Source: Brasenia schreberi (taxonomy: Eukaryota; Streptophyta; Magnoliopsida; Nymphaeales; Cabombaceae). From it: a stretch of DNA of 64,000 nt. The position numbers and the translations under genes were made by a program. Shown here one piece after another: positions 34,330 to 44,900 of the stretch. The DNA is taken from contig JAYKKT010000080.1 of assembly GCA_036023115.1 (NCBI GenBank), forward strand, positions 9,818,501-9,882,500. The letters run 5' to 3'. The notes beneath the pieces are model-generated. The model was given only the letters and a program-made list of their open reading frames with translations, made no database searches and had not been told where the DNA came from. Numbering within the stretch: the first letter of the stretch is position 1; each line of letters begins with the position of its first letter.

Positions 34330-34792
34330 TAAAGAGTTAGCTAGAATTAACTCCTCACCTGTTTGTTGGTTGAACTGTTTTCGTTTTAACTAAGTCAAGA
34401 AATTTCAGTGAAATTAAATGTTAGTTAGCTAGAGCTTATCACCAAGAGATGCTCCATAATAGTAGTTTCTATTTCCTAAATCCTTTTCTGTAATCATGTA
34501 ACTTAAGAATCTGCAATAATTAATTGTTGTGTTGTTACTTGTGTTAGCTTAGAGGCATGTTCTAAGCCTATATATATTAAAGAGAAATGAACAAGAGGCA
34601 TTAGTTTTTGGCTATCTTCTCTGCATTTCTTTGTAAGAAGGATTTTACCTATCTAGCTTAGTTTGTGTGAGTGAGTTAGTGGCTTCTTTGTTCACACTCA
34701 ACCCTCTTATCAATCAGAACTCCTTTTGATTGTAGTGAGGTCTTCCTCTCTTCCCCCGTAACCTCCTAACACTGTGAGTTAAAAGCACATCA
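34330..34792 (+). repeat. 3' LTR of the Ty3/gypsy element
   Basis: Shares its first ~120 bp and last ~25 bp with the shortened 5' LTR (31204-31330). It contains TATATATATT near 34568-34579, a plausible promoter. It ends AAAAGCACATCA at 34792. The left boundary is uncertain by tens of bases and I could not establish the target duplication. Confidence 0.6.
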
Positions 34793-34904
34793 ATGATATA
34801 GTGTATAAACTTCATGCTCTTCTTTGGATTTTATAACTCACAAATTGCCTTTCCACCATACATGGAATCAAGTCCCTGCTTGCCCATCTAGTAAGAGACC
34901 GACC

Positions 34905-35005
34905 TATTGGTAATCGAGGTGAGGCAGGCGAGGCCATGGCCTCACCTGAAACCAGAAAAGAGAAAATTCAAAAAGACCTCACCTAAATTTCACTCGAATG
35001 AACTT
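34905..35005. repeat. GAGGCAGGCGAGGCC-type short repeat
   Basis: GGTGAGGCAGGCGAGGCCATGGCCTCACCT contains a palindromic core (AGGCCATGGCCT). The wording GAGGY...CCTCACCTGAAA resembles the element at 30589. Classification tentative. Confidence 0.3.
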
Positions 35006-35124
35006 CACTTCACGCTAGGCCCACCACAACATATACCAGTTGAACCCCTTCTCGTTATGCTAATGCCCTTTGTGGCCCATAAATTACAAGTCCTTCTTCA
35101 AGAATAAGCGCATGTCATTCCACA

Positions 35125-35125
35125 C

Positions 35126-35216
<91 letters not shown>

Positions 35217-35266
35217 TATACATATATGTATACATGTATATACATATGTGTGTGTGAGAGAGAGTG

Positions 35267-35317
<51 letters not shown>

Positions 35318-35390
35318 ATACATATATATATATATATGTGACATATATGTGTATATATATATGTATATATATACATATACATAGAGAGTG
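35125..35390. repeat. compound microsatellite (TA)n, (TATACA)n, GA, (TG)n
   Basis: TA units 35131-35213, then TATACA/TATGTA units, GAGAGAGAG at 35256-35265, TG units at about 35283-35314, and TA/TACATA again to 35380. Open frames on both strands here are repeat artefacts. Confidence 0.95.
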
Positions 35391-35621
35391 TAGTTCATGC
35401 GCACCATGCTTTTAAATTTCAATCGTGTGATCAATGAGATCGACGGATGGAATTCAAATCTCAAAAGTAGAAAGGTATGTTGGTACTTTTTGCAGATGCA
35501 ATAAATATGTCTGGTAAAGTTGTTTTTTCACTCAAAGATCTCAATCGTTGATATTCGAGACCATACGATTGAGATCTTTGAGCATGTTTAAACATGGATT
35601 GGTGCATGCGGATACTACTTT

Positions 35622-35712
<91 letters not shown>

Positions 35713-35965
35713 ATAGTCCATGCGCACACACATGCATGAATAAATTCGCTTAAGTATCTCCACCGTTTGATCATGTTGATCAATCGATATTTGAGATTTA
35801 AATATAAAAAACATTTAAATATATAGTTCATTAAATACAAAGTATAAAAGGTGATAAAATACTTTTCACTTTTGAAATTAAGATCTTTATTATTGATCAT
35901 ATGGATCAAATGATGAAGATGTTTAAGTAAATTTCAGTGTGGATGTGTTTGTGCACTTATCACAT
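35391..35965. repeat. microsatellite-linked repeat units
   Basis: Around a second (TA)n-(GA)n tract (35627-35710) lie three related single-copy-like blocks. They share CATGCGCAC(A/C), a TTGATCATG/TGATCAATGAGAT motif and AAATCTCAA/GAGATTT: 35394-35470, 35536-35620 and 35711-35960. The layout suggests one short element family that carries the TA/GA tract at its edge. Confidence 0.45.
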
Positions 35966-37158
35966 TTTCTCTCTCTATATATACACATATATATAAAGGA
36001 AACACATTTAGGGCATCAAACATTTTATGTTTTGGTTTAGTGCACGAAGACCAATCCCTTTCTTTGAGGGCATTGCTTTATTAGGGTTGCGTACACCCAT
36101 TTTTACTAAATACACACCCCTTGTGATTTTTCCAAAAATACCATCACAATTAATTCTCTCTCTTCTTCATTCACATTTTCTCTACCACTTAATCTTCAAC
36201 AAGCTTCTTCATGATTTTATTGATTCTTCTCTATTATGATTTCATCGTGTCCACTGCAATTTTATTGTGCTAAAAAAATGATTCATCATTCTTCAAAATC
36301 AACATTTCATTTCTTTTCCACCGTCCTTTCATTCTTTCTTCAAGGATCGTATTCAGATCGCATTGAAGGATTGTGTTCACATTCATTGAAGATCATTAGT
36401 GATTTTTCCAGTTTGAAATTGAGATTATAAACTATAGATCTATTTTTAAAAAAATTGGGTACTTTCTTCATTCCACCGATGAATAGAAGTTGTCAATAAG
36501 GAAAAAAAAGTGCTTGGGATGCAGTGCCATGCAGTTAGCATCACAGCCAAACCGGGTATGGCAATGTTGTTGCCAATAACCATGCACACAGCTTGCATCA
36601 GCAACTCACGTGCATGAAGGACATTTCTCTGCTTTCATGAACATGACCTAGGTGTGTTATTTTATGTGAGTTGACATGCCTTGACCACGACCTGCGACTC
36701 TATTGAACATGTTGAAGTCATGTCTCTTACTATGTTGTTCATTGCATACTTTCTTATAATTTCAAATAAAATATGACTTTGGCTTTTCTAGTAGGAATAA
36801 CTCAAAGTGGTGATGATGTATCCTACGAAGGAGGACGAGTAGAAGGTTGTATTATTATGACAACATGGAGAATGTAAAATGCCTTCAAATTAGCATATAG
36901 TAGACGACCACAGCAGTAACATGAAGAGGAACACGTGGAGTCATCACATGTAGATTACGTAACAATACAACTATGGTTTCAGATGGATTATGCCACAACT
37001 TCTTTAAAGCTTCATCTCAGAGTTGCTCCCTAGTTTTGTAGGTCACATAACATATATGATTTGACAAGAACATGTAATTTATTTCATCAATTATAAGTAA
37101 AAGATCTTAAATATATTACTAACAAATATTATGTGAAAATATATAAGGATTATTAAAA
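35966..37158. other. no gene recognised
   Basis: Phrases such as GCGTACACCCATTTTTACTAAATACACACCCC near 36084-36120 look like the end of a DNA transposon but no partner end was found. Confidence 0.3.
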
Positions 37159-38842
37159 TTGGTAATATGCCACACGTGATACAATGTTTGATTAAGTGAC
37201 CATTTCCATGAAAAATAGTAGTATTAGGTAGTTGGAAGGATATTATACAACGTTCTGAGTTATTTGAGTATAGAGGTTTGTTATTCCATACTTTAGGTCA
37301 ATCATTGCTCATTGCTTTTAGTGAGAGATGGTAATACGACACTAATAGCTTTCATATGTCATGGAGTAAGATGACTATCACTCTCCATGATGTCTATGAT
37401 ATTTTAGGTCTTTCGATGAGGATTGTCATGTAGCCTTCACACATGTGATAGCGGAAACAGATAAGATAAATATTATAGTTGAACTGATGGGCATGGATTA
37501 TGATGATGTGGAGTTGCAAATGAGTTTGGAGGTTTGAAACTTGAGATGCTTTGGGTACGTGCTCAAAGAAGAGGGATTACGCTTGAGTAAAGGCATTATT
37601 TTTCTATTGTATCATATAGGGTGTATAACATATTAGGATAAGTTGAAGGAGAGGGTCCTAGTTTTTATTATTTAATTGTTGTCTTCTATATTATGGAGGG
37701 TTGATGAGTATACTTGGGGTGCAACGATATTGACCTACTTATACAGATAGTTAGGAAAGGCTTCTCGCACAAAGGTATACCAGCTTAGTGGCTATAGTAC
37801 CTTACTAGAGGTACAAGTTTCTCCATTATGTTTGTTTGAGTTTAACAATAAACATATTTTGGCCTACTTGCTTATTTTAGTGATAGAATAATATTTTTAA
37901 TATATTATAGACATAGATTCATGAGTATTTTCGCCTTTAGAGTTATCTATCACCTGGGTTGGTTAATGGGCAACCTCTTATGGCTAGGCGGATAAATAAT
38001 ATCACTCATAGAGATCATCATTTTAATCTTACTGTATATCATGGGCAGTTGGACTCGATGCAGGCTTATAGTGTATGTGTTTAGCAATAGATATTTAGTT
38101 GTTATTATGTTACACAATCAATGTAACTATGACATTTGTATAATTTGACGTATTCTTTTTTTTAAATTGCTTGGTAGCCTTATTGCTAGAATACGTAAAC
38201 GAACAATACATATCACTTGTTCATGTTTTACATATGCATTCGATGTTTGGATATTGTGGAGTTTCATATACCAAACCGAGTTGCTTGCCAATTTGGTCAT
38301 TATCACTAGATGATGATTGAATCATTAAGAACCATTATAGCGCATAGGCCAACAAAACCACATGCCTATAAGGTGGAATATCATCTACAAGATGCACAAT
38401 GGTATTCACATAACTCGCATTTCCTTGGACCACAATACCTTAGTGTGCAGGTGTCATACCTACATCAACGTGATGATTTATATATAAGTTGGTATGTTAT
38501 ACATATACATCAATTTTTATTGAGAGGTTCTACATGTTGATATGAATAACTTCATCTTACATCGGACAATCACCCTTTAACATCACAAATGGCATATCAA
38601 GTAATGTATTAATCTTTTATTTATCATTTATTTACACTTTATCTGTTAAAGTATTTATCTATCTTTTACTTTTGTTTTGATGTGTTGTTGATGTCTTGTG
38701 GATAATAAGACATTCTATCCAAACAATCAGACAATACTCATGCCCATTGGTGTTACATTGTGATATGATAGACCTCATTGATGATTATTACAAAAGAGTA
38801 TACAAAATAATGACTGATTATATGCCCAATTATGATGAATAA
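37159..38842 (+). pseudogene. plant mobile domain (PMD) protein relic, copy 1
   Basis: Plus strand. LFEYRGLLFH, then FSERW-x-YDTNSFHMSWSKMTITLHDVYDILGL: the PMD core (L(L/V)xxFxERWxxExxTFHxxxGExTxTLxDVxxxLGL). Next come VELMGMDYDDVE, LSKGIIFLLYHIGCITY-DK (AYLLYxxGxxLFPDK position), RVDEYTWGATILTYLYRQLGKASR (YSWGSAxLAxLYRxLCxAxR), SPGLVNGQPLMARRINNITH, HGQLDSMQ, LDIVEFHIPNRVACQFGHYH (VEWHxPDRVxRQFG), and LIDDYYKRVYKIMTDYMPNY before the stop at 38840. Stops and frameshifts break it into about ten pieces, with at least two introns likely. PMD domains occur in host genes of the MAIN family and in transposons; the duplication at 16117-17760 and the neighbouring OTU relic favour a transposon cargo. 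Confidence 0.75.
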
Positions 38843-39142
38843 TAGATGTGCCCATTTCATGTTGTATGTATAACTAAGTGAGTATATGTATATCGTACAT
38901 TGTATGTAAATAATTGTATTTGCTTTACCTTCTTTTTGTTGTTTCTCTCTCTTTCACTCTATATCAATATAAACATCAAACAAACATGGTATGCCTTTCA
39001 TCAAATGTCAAGAAATTTAAGTATGATCATTATATAATTAAGCAAATAAGCAAATTTGTAGAATCAATGTTCAATTAAGTAAGTCGGTAAAGTGATATTA
39101 CAATGAAAACCTAAAAGAACATGCAACTTAATATACAAGTTG
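38843..39142. other. spacer between convergent PMD and OTU relics
   Basis: AT-rich, 300 bp, no feature recognised. The two relics converge on it. Confidence 0.4.
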
Positions 39143-39990
39143 TTAATCATCATCTATATTGTATACATTGTCATCATTCGGCCCTCTTAGTTCAAGATAA
39201 TATGCAATAAGCGCATGGAAGAATAAATCCCAACTAGTAAAACTATCATATCTATAGCGCTGCGAAGATAGAAATATAGAGAGCATCGGGGATCTATCTA
39301 TCATATATATTTGTAGAAAATACAAACAAAATAAATAATCAAACTTAATATAACAAGTCAATACAAACAAGGTAACCAATATATAAGAAGTTTCGTTATA
39401 TGTTCTTACTACTAGAAAATATCGTGTTAATTCATCATAGCATATATACTATGAATGTTGTAAAGGTGATTAGTCATCATCTACCAAAAATGTAAGGAAT
39501 GTTGTCGACCTACACTTAAGAGTTGTACTAATGCAATGTTTCACATTATGGTTATGACCCAACTCATGTTAGGCATCAACATCCAATGTTCAAAAAGACA
39601 CTAACTATCCTCTCAATATGCAATGCATTAGAGAACATTGCCAACATCTCTCTCCTCTATAAAGACCGTAGAATGACCTCTAAAATATAAACAACGAGCT
39701 TTAGGCCACCATACTTTACCCTCTCCTAAAAGATCCTCATTGACATGGTATCCATAATTATCATCTCGAAGAACATTCATTCATGTATCAACATACGAAC
39801 TCATAAACTAATATATTTGAAATATACTAGGATGTCTAAAATATAATCTTCTCATAGTCTTTCTGTTACGAGATATATCAATATATGGAGGGATGAAATC
39901 CTGTGCAACATCGAATATGGGATCAAAACTACTTAAAGAAACACTAAATGAAGGAGATACTCCACGTGCTTGGTCATTCCCATATCTTCG
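39143..39990 (-). pseudogene. OTU-like cysteine protease relic of a Mutator-type or related element
   Basis: Minus strand. DFIPPYIDISRNRKTMRRLY at about 39905, then MNVLRDDNYGYHVNEDLLGE then GKVWWPKAR at about 39780-39705. This is the position of the OTU catalytic loop, normally (D)xxxDGNCG(F/Y)RxxAxxxG...WxxVR. Here the catalytic Cys is Tyr. A later stretch, WMLMPNMSWVITIM, NIALVQLLSVGRQHSLHF, corresponds to W(M/L)xxPDMGYxIAxxYNVVxVxLSxxxxxTFxPL. After an apparent intron, the exon 39310-39143 (IDRSPMLSIFLSSQRYRYDS, HALIAYYLELRGPNDDNVYN) looks like the C-terminus. OTU-bearing cargo is known from plant transposons. Confidence 0.55.
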
Positions 39991-40179
39991 ACTTCTATCA
40001 GCCTTTCCTTAAGTAGCACTCCTCTTTGTATGCTCTTATGAAGACAACTCTATCTTAGTAAATATGTTAGAAGGTCTACCTTTATGAAGTTGAAGAGGTG
40101 GCTTCTCTAGTGTAGTGTGATGAAGATTTGGGTACTTATCTTACAAGTCAACCAACTTATTCTGTTTTTATATTAGGAT
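39991..40179. other. no feature recognised
   Basis: Short AT-rich spacer; may contain the decayed 5' exon of the OTU relic (minus frame with KPPLQLHKGRPSNIFTKIEL near 40105-40050). Confidence 0.3.
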
Positions 40180-40515
40180 GTGTCAATATTTGGTGGATAA
40201 TCACAGATTTCTAAAAAAGGATCTTTTTAAATTGGTTTTGGGATGGTTTCGGATCTGAAACTAGAAGTGCTCGGAACTCGACGATTCTCGAACTGGAACC
40301 GGCCACCAACCCGTTGAATGAGTAGTGGATTTAGAAAATAGTATTGGGGAGGGTGAATTATTATTTAATGGCATTAAGAGGCACGAAGCATGGTTGAAAT
40401 GTGTTTCAATCATGTATTGAACTGTAAAATGTAGGTTTTACAATTAAATTTCAAAATTTTAGGGAGGACGATGGCCTCCCATCCTTCTATGTAGATCCAC
40501 CAGAACCGGACATGT
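40180..40515. mobile_element. CCGGTT element (copy 2) interrupted by a GTGGATCTA-type element
   Basis: Left part: GGATGTGTCAATATTTGG, GGATGGTTTCGGATCTG, GGAACTCG, CTGGAACCGGCC. Right part after the interruption: CCAGAACCGGACATGTTTA, matching the right ends at 57500, 57829 and 59600. Between them 40318-40503 runs from AGTAGTGGATTTAGAAAA to TATGTAGATCCACC, inverted ends of a second family. So one small element sits inside another. No clean target duplication could be read. Confidence 0.5.
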
Positions 40516-41683
40516 TTATATGTGCAAGTGTGTATGTGTGCAGAGTGTATAATGTCTAAGTGGAGGGTAACTCATTTGTTTGAGAGCCAATCTCTATATT
40601 GGCTTCCCTCACTTGATAATTTTTTAATAAATGAGATAAATTTGACCATAACCAAAGGAAGTCAAACATGGATTCTAAGTTGACTTTGAGCTTGATTTAT
40701 ATAATATTAATATTCACTTCATCAAAAACAAGATCATTTTACATTGTTTTCTTTCAACATTTTAGACATTCTTCTACCTTCTTGCAATGTATTTACATGG
40801 AATTTCTTACATACTTTTAGTGATCTTGTTCAAACTATCTTAAACATGCCTCTTATTTTTTTGCAATTGGTGTCACTCCACCTCTTTCTCTCATAATTTA
40901 TGGTCCAAGCAATCTACCATCTTCATTTACATTACAAATACATTTTGCACGTAATAACAGTTGACTGCATTAGCACTCTTATTAGTTTTCAATTACTTTA
41001 TAATAACGGTTCGTCCTTTAGTTTTTGTGGTATCTACTTATCATATAAAATGCTTGTGAGTTCTTTTTTATGAGTATACAGTAATTGGAGTATTTGCAGT
41101 CACGGAGCCAAGAATTGTTTTGGAGTGAGGCGCATTTTTATTTTATGTTTACACTTGCATTTACTTATATACGGTGATGGATCCAAAAACATTTCAGATT
41201 TGGAATGATGTCTTAAGCGGGTCCACCCCCATCGATTATGCCAATAAATACACATCTGAAAACAAAATAAGTAATTGAACAAAGTTATATAGAAGGCTAA
41301 AAGATATTTAAATGAATTTTAAACAATATTTAGAGTAAGCACCAGATATCACGACTAATTTAAGATGAACTAATAAGAGCAAGTGAAGCATATCCTACTC
41401 GCTAATAGATACATTTGAAACAGATTCGGTTACGTCTTACGTGAGCTCGTATCCTCTGCCGCAACTTTTGGATATCCTATGCTTGAGGCACTCTCGGGAA
41501 CAAAATTCAATTTTACCGCACTTCTCAACATTTTCCAATTCAGCTATTTTCCGTCATCATCATTTCAATCTCTGCGGCTTTTCTCTCTCTGAGCATTTAC
41601 TGCTCTGCCACGCAGATTTGACTGCTTAAATACTCTCTCAGATCTTTATTATAACCGTTTCGCAGAATCCAGGTGATTGCAAC

Positions 41684-41684
<1 letters not shown>
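40516..41684. other. intergenic upstream of the membrane-protein gene
   Basis: No gene recognised. GTCACGGAGCCAAGAATTG (41099) and GTGATGGATCCAAAAACATT (41173) are reminiscent of the GTGGCGGATCTA family. The last ~250 bp become less AT-rich toward the transcript start region of the gene at 41972. Confidence 0.35.
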
Positions 41685-41734
<50 letters not shown>

Positions 41735-41971
41735 TTGCCGGCGAACACAATCCCTATAAAGGAAATATCTTCAGTCCTTTCTTTTCGAACCAGATTTGTG
41801 CTTCCTTTCTTTTAGAGCCTGCGATTTCTCCATTTTTTGCTTGCCATTGGTGTTCGATTGTCACCAACGAGCCGAATTACGATTATCATCATCGAGAAAC
41901 TCGGGAAGAAGGCTGTTGTGAGGAAGAATTTTGGTTGTATTGTTGGTCGATGGTACTACGTGAGAGAAGAA
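41685..41971 (+). promoter_or_regulatory. 5' leader of the four-helix membrane-protein gene, with (CT)23 tract
   Basis: A CT dinucleotide tract at 41685-41731 lies about 240 bp upstream of the chosen ATG. CT tracts in leaders and core promoters are very common in plants. An upstream reading frame in the same frame as the CDS begins at 41837 without a stop before 41972, so the true start could be earlier. Confidence 0.5.
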
Positions 41972-44900
41972 ATGGGAGTAAGATTATCGGAAGGCACGCC
42001 GAAGGGTGGCGCTAAGGACACAGTACGGCAGCGTCACAGCAATAGCGGGTATGGCTCGAGCAGCGAGGACCTTGAGGACGATGCTTCGTCGCTGTCCGTG
42101 AGGTTTCTCGGACGAGCTCCACCAGCGGCGGAAGGATTGGCATCTCCGGCGTGTTTGAGTTGGCATTCTGGGTGCTGTCATCGACGTTTATCGTCTACTA
42201 CGGAGATGGGCACTCTAACTTCGTCGCCTTGCTGATTTGGGATGATCGAATCAAGAGGTTGGTATTTCACTTCTTGTTTTCTTTAGATTCTTGGTGGTTT
42301 TCTTTCTTCTTCTTCAGTTTCTTGTCGAAATTCAGAAAGGTGGTTCTCTCTCTCGTTCAGTTTGATGGATTTCTTCAATGTTGAGTGGATTATTGGAATG
42401 TGGTCTTACCTTCTTGAATTGAATAGAAATCGCTTCTTGATTGGCCTTTTGAGTTTGGGTATGTTCTCTTTGAATGGGGAAACGTTCTTTGATTGTCTTT
42501 GGGATTCTTCTTACTTATAAGACACTGTCGTTTCGAGTTTAAATGAGAATTGGCGTTCTTGGATTTCAATTCTATGCAATCCAGTGTTGTGAAGTCGTGT
42601 TCCTTTTTGGACTTAGATTTTGTTTCACATTCGTTTTCGGTTTAAAAGTTGAATCTTCGTTCTAAGGATATGTCTACTTATGCATGCGTTTGTCTGGAAA
42701 GAGTGAGAGTAGTTCGATCTATTGAGCATTGTTTCTTTTGATACCTGAAGTTCGATTTAATGATAGTATATTTTGTGATTATTTTATTTTTGTTAGCAAG
42801 TTAACCATGTTCTTCTTTTGATAACACTTTGGCGTTCTCATGCTGCTGGTATTGCTGTTTGTGCTCATAAGATTAAGCACTTAGTCCATGGACATGGACT
42901 TCTATATTTTTTCTGGACAACTCCTTATCTCTTTTAACTGATTCATGTTATATTTTGATTCCTGATGTTTGAAACTTTTATTGGTTTCCCTTGGCCTTTT
43001 TGTGTAACTTTATCCCTTCATAAATTGTGATTTAGTTTGAATAGCACCACTTTGTGATTTTGAGCTATTTCTCATCCTCTCAACTGTGTCCATATTTAGA
43101 TCGAGTGATTGTTCCATGAGTTCAGATGAGCCGCTGGGCAGTAAATATATTTTTACTGTAGTTTGTAGCAACAAACTTCTGATGCACACCAGAAAAAACT
43201 GCATATTTGCGACATGGCTGGAGAAAGGAGGGGAGGTTTGTGGTGATTCTGCAAGCATGTTTTGAGAATTTGAAGCATAGTAGGGAAATATTTGAATAAA
43301 ATCATTCTGCTAAGTTGAATTGAAGTTAGACTTCAAAGAATAAAGTCACAGTGATGATGACTTGTGTAACTCAAAAATGGATTTGAAGTGCCAGAAAAAT
43401 TGTGATGCATCGGAAATTTATACACATGTTTATTTTTCTTGAATTTGAGGCATCAACCTGATGCCCTTGAAATAATTATTTCTATAGGAATGAAGTTCAT
43501 GTAGAAAACCTATTAGGTTTTTGTTTTAGAAATATACTTGTGAATATCTAGCATTACTATTCACAAAGAGGCTGCTTTTTGATACAAAATGAGTTAGCCC
43601 TCATAGATCAGTGTAGACAATTTCAATTAGATAGAAAAGAAAGAATTTATACAAAAGGGATGCTAGTATCGTGTTTAATCTTGAAACATTGTTGTCCAAT
43701 TGTTCTCTGACTTGTTTCTCCAGTATTGTTGTTGTTTGTCTCTGACTTGTTTCTGATTTGCCTGTCTCATTGGGCATTAACTTATCCTTTCCCTCCACCA
43801 TGAAAGGGTTCTCTTTTTCTTTGATGGAAAAGAAAAAGATGATAGAAATTGTTACATATCCAGAGGGACATTCACGAAATCAGGAAAGAAGATCCATAGT
43901 TTTATGTCATGGTAGAATGACAAAACGCTTATTCGGTGGAGATCCTCTACTATTGTGACCCTGGTGAAGTCAGCCTCTTTCATGATCTTGAAACCACTGA
44001 GCACTAAAGGAAGAATGTGCGAGTAGTTCGGGGATTTGGTTTTTAAAATGAAGTGAATTTACTTCATGTTCATATGCAGATGTAGGTTTATAGCATCTTA
44101 TGATTAGAGAATATAGTAACATGAGCCATGTCCAAGTTGTTGATTCTAGAAATCTCAAGTAACTTGAGAGGAATGAAGACAAAGTTGAGGAGGCCATGGG
44201 TTTGAGATGTCCGGTGTCTTGCATAAGCCATTCTTGCTTTTGCAAGCTGCTCTCCATCTGACTTGAAGGAGAATTTGCAATGAGAACTTGCGTTTGCATT
44301 GAGGTGGCAGCATTTCTGTGATCATTGTTCTCAGGCCAAGAAAATAATGGAATCATAAGCGGACCATCTCCTATGTTTTCTATCTGTGTGGAGGTGGATG
44401 CATAAGTTGTAGAACCACAGAGCAAAAATAACAGAAGAACCTGATGTGACCATTATCTTTAGGCATATTCTTGAGCTGGATCCTCTGGAAACCTAGTTTG
44501 TCAATACTAGTAGTCAACTTGCGTTTGGTGCTTTAATACAATGAAATTTAGCCCCCCCCCCCCCCCCCCCCCCCCCTTCTGTTTGTGTGCTATGTGCAAG
44601 ACCTATCTGTGAATGCATGTTCTATGAAAACTCATGTTGGGCCACATTCTTTAGAATTAAAAACTGACAAAATATGCTTGGATGCAGGAGGGTCAATGAT
44701 TTCTTGTTTTTGATTGGCTTCATGTGGATTAGGCAGCAGGCCCCCTCCCAAATTGATCTCCTAAGCTACTGCTTAGGTGCCGATCTAAGAGCTCCTTGAC
44801 AAGTTTTCCTTCCTAAATTTGCTGCAGAAATATCTATTCTAGTCTTGAGCTAAGAGAGAACTTTCTTCCTACTTTCTTATGATGTTCAAATGTTCTTCAA

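Noticed and set aside
35084..35464. Overlapping open frames on both strands rich in Tyr, Ile and His-Thr
   Set aside because: They are translations of TA and TG microsatellites.
41677..42015. Plus-strand frame across the CT tract overlapping the membrane-protein start
   Set aside because: Its beginning is Ser-Leu repeat from the microsatellite and it ends in a stop before the conserved part; the 41972 start in the other frame gives the conserved-looking N-terminus.
43970..44425. 151-codon minus-strand frame inside intron 1 of the membrane-protein gene
   Set aside because: No recognisable domain, no splice context and ordinary intron composition; likely chance.
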